This document shows positions 23,701 to 35,700 of a DNA stretch of 64,000 nt, piece after piece. The stretch is from Pyrrhosoma nymphula (lineage: Eukaryota; Arthropoda; Insecta; Odonata; Coenagrionidae), in NCBI GenBank assembly GCA_963573305.1, contig OY754330.1, positions 1,984,001 through 2,048,000 of the forward strand, read 5' to 3'. Below the pieces are notes generated by a model, which saw only the letters and a program-made list of their open reading frames with translations, ran no database searches and was not told the DNA's origin. A program made the translations under genes and the position numbers. How positions within the stretch are numbered: position 1 is the stretch's first letter; every line of letters starts with the position of its first letter.

Positions 23701-26700
23701 TCCCACCTCCCACCCTCAGGTCATGGTGATTGCATTCAATTAAAGAGAAAGAAAGTACTGTTCAAATCTCAACTTCAAGACGTGGAGTAAAGTTTTTACA
23801 ATGCAATTTGGCTAGGTAGATAACTACATGTTTCCACACAATGAGGCATCTGCATGGAAAATTTTGAGTGAAATTTGATCAAACAAGCAGCAGACAATAA
23901 TGCGACCTTTAGGAAAAATGTAACTGATTATAATAAAAGATACAAATATGGTCCTCCTCAAGTGATAAAGTTCCAGGGTAATGATTTCATGATTGGAATT
24001 TAAGCAGTGAGAGGATTCAAAAAACATGACATGGGACTAAGTTCATGTCAATGTCGAATTAGCCAGGCATTATTCCTTGCCATTACAAATTATATGAGAG
24101 AATTGAGGGGGCACTCTCTAATTATGTCAAAATCAGGATTAATTCTGGGATTCATCAATAAAGATTAAAAAATGGACTTGCATGGCTCAGAAATCAGAGA
24201 AAAACAATGTTTTGCATACCTAGATATTTAAGAGAACAATGAGCAAAAGCCATTGCCATTTAGTATGGTGAATCACAAGAGAGTCAATTTGCAAAGAATC
24301 AATCTAGGTTTGCTGTTTGATGTTATTTTTCCAATTACCATAGCCTAACCAGAGTAAAAGTGCCGACTGTAATTTGCAGAGCTTATTGAACACCTGTGGG
24401 AAAATGTCCACATAGCGCCAAAGGCAAAGCCGAGGAAAAAAGAGCAATCTTTAACAGCTCAAGACCACATTAGATTATCATAAGTGGTTGACAAGAAATG
24501 CTAATAATAAAATGGTCCAAATCACAGGCCAGGAAAGACGATGATGGGAGGCCCCTTAAGAAGGGATTCGAGTCTTCAATCTGCAGTGAAGTGAGATTGA
24601 TGTCATAAGTACATGAGAATGTCGGGAGAATGATATTTCACCAGAATACATATAAAAGAATGGAAAGGGATGGCAAACCTCTCAAAGTAAGCTTCCTCGC
24701 GAACCAGCCATTTGACCCAATCGATGCTCTGCTTCTCGTGCTCATGCTGGCCGAGGAGTGAGGGACACGCAATGAGCATGCAGAGGCCCAGCGAGACAAA
24801 CCTCACTCCGGCGGGAGAGGGCGGAGGGTGGGAGGTCAACAGCTGAACCACCAACCCCACTTCATCCTCTTGAAATCTGTTGGATGCAAATGGAAATGTA
24901 TGACAACAGGAATCATGACCATAGGGTTGCCACCCTAGATCAATTCATTTAACATGGTTCGACAACAAATACTGGCAGGGTCAAGGACTACTCCCACTTA
25001 ACCCACTTCTTCCCAACATAGCGAAAGCGCAACATTATGTTAAGATATTTTTTCTAATGTTATTTCTCACTTTTGATGATTAATAACTAGAAATAAACAT
25101 AAATTAACCTATTTATACATTTTTGTATCTTTTGCACTTGCATGAGACTGTTATAATTTATTTTTACATTTATATGATATTCCTCTTCATAACCTCTTAT
25201 TTTTATATAATTATTGTTTTATTTCTTCTGGAGATATACATAGGTCCATTTTTTCTTTGGGAGCTCGGCGTAGATTTCGTTATCATCAAGTAATTCATGA
25301 AAGATTATACCATATTCCTTTTTATGCATAACTGCTGTGTTGTTAGTTTTTTTTAAAGTAAATTATTAAAAGTTCTCAGATATGGGTGACGTCGATTTCA
25401 GTCATACATATATATAATTATTACTAATAGTCAGATAATTTTGGGTAAAAGAGCTGGTATACCTATTTATTTCCACCTAATCCTTATAATTTACCGAGGT
25501 TCGCACACCCACTGAAAGGAAAGTGTCCGTACTTTTAAAAACCTCACTTCCCTCATTTCTACGTACCGAAGTACCTACTAGAAGTTTAAAGATAAAGATT
25601 ATTAATTGAGTTACAATCATTTTTCAAACTCAGGGTTTATCCAAATACTTGAAAACCTTGTTAATTCGAAATTCAAGGGACCAAAAACATTGGACTTCGA
25701 ATTATCCGGTTTCGAACTAAACGTACTTTCCAAAATTTTACAAAAAAATCCCGTATTTTCCGAGATAATCACCGTACTGCTATATTTTTTTATAAAAAGG
25801 CAAAGAATATGCAGTAAAATGAGGAGTTAAAAGATAAAATTCTTCATGTTTATCAGATACAAGTTAAAGTTGGAGAAGTGTACACTAACAGACGCAATCA
25901 CGTGGAAAATAAAAACAAATTGAAAGATTTCGGGCGTATGTCCAGTGATATCACATAAGGTGTATTTTCCAGGTCACCAAAATTTTTGCCGTGGACCTCT
26001 AAATTTACCGGCCTGCTCTCAGCCCATTTCCCCTAAGACTTTTCCACGGTGAAGAACTGCTGCATTGTCATCGTTGCCCACCAGAAGTCCCTTATCAGTT
26101 ATGACCACGAACCATAAGTATCACATTTCACTCATCGCTTCCCCATGCCTTTCCCTTCTCATTGTAAGGAGGCTTCCAATAGGGGAGGGGCTTGGAAGAG
26201 GAGAGAGAAGGGTAGGGGTGGAGTATCATCGCAAGGTCGGCGACGACCCTAGAATCCCTTAGCCCTCCAAAAGAAGCTCGAGGGCACCTAGGAAAAAAAT
26301 TGCTGACGCAATGTTGGACATACACCACACAGAAGTAGTCCCTATATAAATTTCAGGCTTGACTTCGTGGAAGTTATAGATATCCATTTTGAATTTTAAA
26401 AACTTAGTACTTTTCCACACACAGTGTGGAAAAGTACAAAGATCTTTATTCAAAATGGATAGTCCCTATATCTTCTGCCTTCCTTACCTTGTGATTCACG
26501 TTCGAGTTTGAGACAAGAGTAGACAAAAGCATTAACAAAGCTGGGAACTATGACTCGTCAGCAATTCGGGCAAACAAAAGAATCTGGGGAAGCACGCAAA
26601 GCAAGATGGGAGGAGCGGCTACCAAACGATGAAAGTGCTAATGCAGGGAAAATGGGTAAATGATATCACACCATCCGGAAAATACTACTCCACTATGCCA

Positions 26701-29700
26701 GGCAAACCTACAGTTATCACTCGAGGAGGGGAGGCTCGGAAGGAAGAGTGGGGAAAGCATTACAATGACAGGCATTGTAGTCATGGTGCGAAAGCCCCGA
26801 GAAAAACCCAAGGACATGTGTATCAAGGGATATTTGATTGAAAGGTAAACAGCTACTGGTGCACGGCACACCATAAGCATAAGCAAAAGCTCAAAATAAC
26901 TTGGCAACACTTGAAAGTAACTTATGCTCAAGACAGCGATGCCAAAATCACAATGACTTTGAAATAAGCACTACTATCGGCACAAAAAAGGTAGAAAGCT
27001 GAACTTGATTTGAGGCATGTGCGGCCAAGAGTTTCACTATTACCAACTGCGCAAAATAGTAGTGTACATTGATGATTTTCTTCTTTGTGGTTTATTTTAA
27101 GTAAGAGGAAGAATATCATTTCCTTACATGAAAAGTTTTGCAGTATTTTTTCCATAAAGCATACGTAAATTCGATATTAATATACTTTTCTACATCTCGG
27201 AAATTGAAAGATAGCTTTCAGCCATTTAAAAAATTGAAGAATGGGTAAAATTTCATTTAAAAATAATATTTATAACGGGGATATGTCGTTCTCTTCATAA
27301 AAAAATACTTCAAGTTACATATTAAGCATATTTCGAATTATCCATACCATCATGTACGCAATTTCCTATTCTGTTAGCTGGGAACTGCTCACAACTTCGA
27401 ATTAATCGATATTTTGAATTAAGAGAGTTTGAACTAACGGGGATTTACTGTAATTGCACCTAGAAGTGTATTTGGTTCTTTAGAGATAATTTTAGAAACT
27501 ATGAGTAGGTATTTAATACAACAGAGATGGTAATTCACTGCAAGGGCAAAAATATGTCACCATTGCCATTTCCGGTGCTTATTTTCTCTCAGTGAATGAA
27601 ACCTGTTTAGAAATAAATGTGGTGACATAGAGTCATTTTTATAAATTAAGCTGAAAATAAAAAACTTCAGCATTATCTTTTTCTTGTGTCAAGTATAAAT
27701 TGTGTTGATATTAAGAATGCATCTTCTACAAGATGAAAAAAATAGCATAACTTCAGATTCGAAACCTGCCAGAGGTGCACCTCGCCTCCCCCTACATGGA
27801 ATTCACCAACTCGGCTGCAGAGTCATTTCCGAGAGAGACACAAATAGTGAGTCTAAATGTGAATCCAAAGAGAGCAAAAACCTCGCGACGGAGCCCGAAA
27901 GAAAAGACTCTGATCGGCACAACGAGTGGGTGTACGTGAGTTTCCTCAGTGCATTGCTTCCACCGGGGCTTTTGCTCCTGGAGTTTATATGACTCCAGTT
28001 TTGCAAGCCCTGTCGTCCATCCTCGTCGGCTCTCGCCGACGTAAACCTTTTCCAGCAAAGGCCACACCTGGCCTTGAGTGCCAACCCATCAATTTTTTTT
28101 CTAACCCGCCACCATTCAATGAAATTAGTAAAACGTGGAATGTGGGTGTCTACATAGTATTGGAGGTGAGATCTACTTGGTGCACTACAAATGTACTTGG
28201 CACTTGACATTAATTTACCCTATGCACTTCTATGTACTGTGGGCAAATAAACACATAAAGAGGAGGAAATAATAATGAGGTGATAAATTCGAGAGCAAAC
28301 ATTCCCTGATACTCAGGACTTGAAATTTCAAATCACATAAAGCATCTACAAAATTAATTACATTAGAATTTATTTAAATAATTTCTAATGGTTATTGATT
28401 ATAACTGCAAGGGTTTCAGAACAATGAGGGCATTATGTGGGCAAAAGGTAGCATACACATTTCTTAATGTTTACGGAGACATTGATATTTTCTAAATCCA
28501 TGAAGGAATGCATCAAATAAAAAATAAAGAAATGACTTGTTGACAATAATTATGGCCTCACTTGATTCCAGCAATCCCACGAAGAGCACAATAGAGCCGC
28601 AACAAGGCTGATGCTTGCACAACTCTGGATTCTGGTAACTGACCATCGACGGAGTGCTGAATGATATTTTGAAGGCGCCTCGTCAATTCATCTCGGAGAG
28701 ATTGCAATGCTGAGTGAGATTCCCACTTTCTCTGGATAACAAGAACAGAAGGCATAGATATTTAATCAATCAATGTTCAAAGAATTTCTGAATTCATATA
28801 AAGAAAACATACAGAAAGAATTCATTTCCTACATTATTCATGTTCATTCTACCCAGTGTTCAGATATTTGGCAGAGTTGTGCAGGTACTAAAGAAGTTAC
28901 AAACCATGAAACCCACGGATATTTGGTAATTGATTCCCTAACTGTGCCCCAGATATCTTTCTTGTCAAAATGCTTTCCCACATTCGCTCTGACTGTGTTA
29001 AAAAATATAAAAGTTCACCCCACCTGATTCCAAAGTTAACTCTCTACGAGTAGTTCTGGTATGTTGGGATAAACAGGTATCATTGCACTGTTAATTGGTT
29101 CCATGAGGCACGACGTTAGTCGAATTTTGCTGAGAGTCGATCCAGCACCCTTATAAACCGCTATGATATACACTATTTTACATGTTATGAATGCATCATA
29201 ATGTGCAGTAGTGTATATAAATATGACAAATTTAGTTTTTGTGAACTTTTATAACTAGTAAAAAATTAACATACTAGTATGCAAACATAAAATAATAGTA
29301 TCTAGATAGATCTAAAACATCATTGCGATCCTATTCAATATAAGACAATGGAAACACATTTCTATTTAACTCGAAGGCTTCGACGGAGTCATTGAGACGG
29401 CAGTGAAGGCTTTCCGGGCTTTTTTCCACAAATTTCCATTGCCACATATGACAGTTTCGATAGCATTGCAGCTATCTTCTTCAGGTCAGAAATGAACTGG
29501 CATCTTCACTTCTGACCTGAAGATAATAGCTGCAATGCTATCTAAACTGTTGTCTACGACAATGGAAATAAGTGGAAGAAAGCCCGAAAATCCTTCACTG
29601 CCAAATTTCCATTTGCTCTATTGTGCAGCTCACTTCAAAACACAACAGCACACTTCCTTCATTTAATTCGTTTCAGACTCTAAGCAGTGCCCTTCAAAAT

Positions 29701-32700
29701 ATACCGGGAATAGACTTGATGAGCCTTAAGCAACAGAAGAATTTCACATCAAAATAATCGCTTCCACAAGGTTTTTTCATGCTCATTTTCAGAGAACGTA
29801 TTGAAAATGGATAACGTAAATTTTTTAATTGCTCTGTGGTAAAAACCTCATACTTTTAAATTAGGATCTGTAACAAATTTAATAACTACACAATAAAAAT
29901 TAGGCCAAGACTATTGCGAACATAAAGAATTTCACTGGAATTTTACTGAACGTTTCTTCTGCGCGCATAGCTCGATTCATCGCCGTTCATGTGAGAGCAG
30001 AAATGCTCCAATCTGTGCCAACTTCCACACCTAGAATGGAGGGCTCCCAGTGTTACTGTTTCCACCTCTGATGGCACTAGACCGTGTGCTTCAAAATAAA
30101 TCGGCAGTGAGCGTCAAAGCTAGGGGCTGGCCAGGCGGGCGGCTGCCACGGGCGTAACCCTCAAGGGGGCGCACTTTGCAGACCCACAGCCTGCGGGTCT
30201 AAGGGGATTTTGGTTACCTAACAGGACTTTTGTTACACGAAACCTCCACGGAAGAACTAAAGAAATCCGAAGCTGATCTCGCATAAAAATACAATGATAA
30301 TTTAAATGCCGAGTTGTGTTTCGAGATCGAAATCTACTAACAACAAATAAAATCATTGATGCCTGATTTAAAAAAATGCAGATCACATAGCACTTCTTAA
30401 TTGCCATGAAGAATATGGCTGAAGTGACCAGTTATCCCAATGTAGTAGGAATTGCACTTCGCCTAGCATTGACGCTACCTGTGACTTCTGACAGCTTTGA
30501 AAGATCTTTCAGCAAATTAAGATTAATAAAAAATTATTTACGATCGCAGATTGGTCGAGAACGTTTGAGTAATCTCGCTATACTAACGATTGAGCATGTA
30601 ATTGCAAAAAGTATTAATGCAAACCATATTGTTGACAAATTGGCCTCAGAAAAAGCCAGAAAAGTAAACTTTTAAGAGATTTTATAATGCCTAAATGAAC
30701 AAACTCATTTGTATTGTTTCCCTTCCTACATAATAGTAAGTAAGAACTAATTTTATGCTTTAATGTATACATAACTCTAATTACACTTTCAAAGTTATTG
30801 TGTTGTTTCTCTTCCTAGAAAATAAGTCTTGTGGGGCACAAAATTCAAATCTTGCCAGGGGCGCTCATGACCCTAGCTACGATGCTGTCACACATACACA
30901 ATAGTTAAGGTGTTTATCATTATTTGGAACCTGACTTATTTACAACATGCCATGAAGTAAAAAAATACCCTTAGACTTCAGTTTAAGGCAGTTTCTTCAG
31001 CTTAGCATGATTTATTCAGAGGCAATGCTGCATACACATTTCAGTTCTTTTCATGGATTGGTGAAAAGAAGGCTGCAATAGATAAATTTCTAGGTAAATC
31101 AACTAACATTATTAGAGATACTTGGAAAGTAATGAAGGAGAATACTCAATCCTCTAACTGCCCTGGTAGCACTAGCATTGATTTTGGAGGTATGCTGGAA
31201 GATAAACCTGAAAAAATTGCTGCTAAATTTAACCAGCAATTTTGTTATTTGCCTCATTCCAATTGGTCCACTCAGCCCATGTTGCAACGGAGGACTTCTC
31301 CTCACTCTTTTTTCCTACATTCCACTGACCCTTATGAGGTTCAAAGAACCATCATCTCCCTCTTCACCTGGGCCTGATGGCATCCCTCCCAGTGTTATAA
31401 TTGCTTCCTCAAACTTAATTACTCCCCCATTGACAGATATCATTAATCTCTCATTTAGCACTGGTTTCTTTCCCTCTGCCCTAAAGCTGGCCAGGGTCAT
31501 ACCAATTCCCAAGAAAGGCTGTCCTTCTGAGTGTACTAATTATAGACCTATCTCCATTCTGTCAATGTTTTCAAAGATCTTTGAAAAACTCTTCCAGCAT
31601 AGATTAACCAAGTATCTCCAGACATTTAATTTAATTTCTGACTCTCAGCATGGCTTTAGAGTTGGCAGGTCACCAACTCTGCTATTTTTGAGTTCCTAAA
31701 TAATGTAATTCTTGGATTGAACAATAAACATCACATTTTAGGTATCTCTTTTGATTTAAAAAATGCTTTTAACAGTGTGGATCATGAAGTCCTCAAGACC
31801 AAACTTCAGTGCTTAGGAATCACCAATAACTCTTTAAATTGGATCTCATCATTCCTTAGTGACAGATCACAATTTGTCAGCTACACTCATCAATCATTTG
31901 CAGGAGTGGTGGAAATCAAATCCAGTCCCTTAAAAGTACCGGTTGGAGTACCTCAAAGTTCTATTCTTGGTCCTCTACTGTTTCTCCTCTTCATCAATGA
32001 TCTTCCTAAACAGTTCTCATATAGCTCCACCGTCATGTACACTGATGATACATCTAATCTCTTATCTGCTAGTACTTTACCACTCTTGGACCATTCGGCC
32101 TCTACTACAAAAGATGAGATGTTACTGTGGTGCCACCTTAACAGAGTTGTTTTGAATGAGGCAAAAACTACTTGTATTCTTTTTCATAACAAGTACTCTC
32201 ATGAGATTCCTACTCTGCCTCCTCATTCTGATTTCTCCACCTCCTCATCTGTGAAATTCTTAGGTCTACAGCTTGCTGACACTCTTGACTGGTCGACTCA
32301 TATTTTTTAAATGAATAAGAAACTCTCAGTTGGTATTTATATGATAAGGAAACTTTCTACTCTTGTTTCTCTCGATGTTCTAAAAGCTGTGTACTTTGCC
32401 AAAGTCCACTCATTTGTGTCCTATGGTATTATGTTTTGGGGTAACTCCCCTACTGCAGCTAAGGCCTTCTCCCTACAGAAACAGGCCATTAAGGCCATCT
32501 GTAGAGTTTCAATTCGAACGAGTGGTAGGCCACTGTTTGTCTCCCTCAGGATCCTCACACTTCCATGCATTTATATCCTCACATGTGCTATGTTTGTGAA
32601 GTGTTATCCCCATTACTTTCATGTCAACTCTGACTTTCACAGTCAAGATACTCGCACTAAAAATAACATTCATAGTAATTTTTATTCATTCAGCCTATGC

Positions 32701-35700
32701 CAGAAAGGCCCCTATCACACTATAGCTGCAATTTTCAATAAGCTACCCTCTGATTTAAAATCCCTTACCTCACCAATGGTTTTTAAAAATAGATTGAAAA
32801 ACTTACTATATAGCAAATGTTATTATAGTGTTAAGGACTTTTTTAACGATATTTTGTAACTGTGTTCTTACTGTACTTCTTTTATGTCTCTGTAACCGGC
32901 TGTTTAATTGACGAAACCCATGGACAATTGTATCCCTACGGTGTTAATAAAATATTATTATTATTAAAATTTTAAAAAATCAACTTACCTTTTGCCCATT
33001 GCGAACAAACATGGCAAACCAATTTCTAACTTGTTGATCATTTCCTAACAGAAGACCAGATACAAAAGCCACTATGTCACTGCCTTCCGATAAGGTAGCA
33101 TCATCAATGCATTCTTTGGACATGCCATCCTGTGTTATCTGACTGTGTTCCAAGCTCAAGAATATTGCCAATGCTGGCATTCTGCATAATTCAACCTAAG
33201 GGAATGGATAATAAACTTTTAAGTGGGATAAAATTTTCAAATGTGTACTGAAGAAAATAATATAATATCACAAAATTTATAAATATGTACATATGTGAAA
33301 TATTATTATACCACATAGGAGTTGGATGGATGAATAATAGTAAGGGGGATACACATACCTAGGTAATTTAGTCGCAGGCAACCAGGTAATTGAATTGAGG
33401 AATGGTTAATTGAGAGCTGAATAGGCATACTTTTAAAGTACAACGGGACATTTATGGAGAGAAAAGTGTTCCATCCCATTGTTGAAGCATAGAGCCTTCA
33501 TGGATTTAGACAAGTATACAAGCTACACACTCAGTTGCCTGAATGATATCCGTAGAGTATCACGCATTATCAATATTTGAAAGGACTTCCAGCCACCTTT
33601 ATTATTTTTTAGTATTTCAGTGTTCATGGCAGAGTTCTTCAAACAAGGACATTTTAATTTCAAAAAAAAGAGGAGTTCACCTCAGCAGTAACCATACTCA
33701 CACATTTAGCACGAATGGCCAAAAACTGCACAGGGTTCATTTGGCACAACATGCTCAGTGCTTGCATTCGGATTCTGCCGCCAATATTCTCTTCCTCCTG
33801 CCTCTCTCCATTTGCAATCAAACTGGTACAAACTGAAATCGACACAAAGTCACAGGAAAACATTAGCCATTAAAATTATGAAACATCAGACCACGGACTC
33901 CACCCTGGCCGACATATGGATCTTGAGAAACCTGTGCGACCATTGAATCATCACTACCCTATCAATACCTTTCATCATATCATAGTGAAATGTGGTCCGT
34001 TTGTTGCTACAAAGTAATTTGTGCAAAAATTACATGGAATTCATTTTCCAGTCATGGTAGGCTTGTCACCCAAAGTCATTCTTTAACACTTTCCACTCTA
34101 TGTCCGAGCAGCGCTCGGGAAGGCACATATTCCCGAGCACCGCTCATTCTTACATTGTATCGCCAGTGTTGTCTATTTTGTGACAATGTTTTCAGTAGAC
34201 ACTCATTTCTAGGGTACTATGTATTTATTTTGTTCAAGAGATCCCAAATCAGTGGTAGCACCATTCATATGCCTCTTCCTTGTGAATATTTTCCCTTATT
34301 ACCACAGAGTCGTCACCAGACATTTAAATGTTGCTAAAAAGCCCAATAGGCAAGATTAAGGAGCATATACAACCCGCAGAGTGTAAATTGTTTAGAAGAC
34401 TTTTATGAAGTCCAGGAGGACAATATGCAACCTCAAAATTTATGAACTTAAAATTTGAAACCTCTGCATCATCAGTTGTATCAACTGTAAATACACAGGA
34501 GCAAAATTTTCTGTGGTAGCCAAGATGGTAATGTGCCGCTCTGTCAACCGAAAGGTTGTGGGTTTGTAATCCCCCTCAGGCTATTGGCACATAACATCAA
34601 TTCATATTATATATATGACGGCAATGAATCCTGATGCTTGCCGGGGACTCAAAGAGGGACCAGTGACAGCAGTAATAAATATATTTAATCAGGGTACAAA
34701 TCCCAGACCAACAGCTTCCTCACGGCATACCTGGAAACAGCTTTAACCACCTAACAGTGGATGTGTGCATTTGGGCTAACCCTCCTACTCACTGCCTTGC
34801 ATGCATGTCACCAGGGATACCAGAAATGCCAACCACGATGCGCACATCTCTCCCTTGCCAAGTTGGGAGAGGAAATAACAATTAGACATCACAGAAGGGA
34901 GCACTTTTAGAGCGTGAACAGAAGCCCTCCTTGCATGCAACGCTGCCAGCGAGCCTGATCAGAGGGGGTACAAAGGCACTCCTTGTGGTGTGAGATGCAT
35001 CCAGAAAACCACCACAATTGTAGCTTGCATGCTTACCATGAAGCAGCACAGGGTCGATAGGGCACAAGAACTCACCATGGCCAGGAAAAAACTCAAAGAG
35101 GATTAGTGCTGCAAGGGAGAAATTAGCCTTTTTCCTCCACCCATCCTGTAACTTTCGACCACCTATACCTGTTGTTGAATACTTGCTAACCTTCCAAAAG
35201 CAGAGAACCAATTTTGATTTGGCTGACTAGGGGTAGCACGGTTCTCATACCTAAGAAGAGAGACGTGTCCAATCCGAAGAAATACCACCCAATAACCTGC
35301 CTCAACACTGTATACAAGGTCCTCATCTCATTATCTCAAGGACAATATACCTCTATCTTGAGCTACCTCATACTCCACCACACTCAGCCTGTATGGGTGG
35401 AGGTGTACGAGCAGAGGGACTCATGGTAGGTGCGTATGCTAGGGAACCTTTCAATGACCTGGGTGGACTACAGAAAGGCCTCGGGCAACACTTCGCATGA
35501 GCTAACGATCGCCATGCTGAAGATGGTGAAAGCCCACACAGACGTAGTGTCCTGCATCCAACACCTGTTACCACTCCAGAAAATGCACTTTGTCTTATTT
35601 TCAGGCAAGCAGACAGTTTCCACAGAGTTACTAACATACCACTGTGTCGTTTTTTAAAGTGACAGCTTGAGCCTCCTAGTGCTTCCCATTTCCCTTCTTC

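Noticed and set aside
29452..29485. Canonical hammerhead ribozyme
   Set aside because: The core order is right, but an extra base follows CUGAAGA and stems I and III are not convincing, so only a hammerhead-like call is made.
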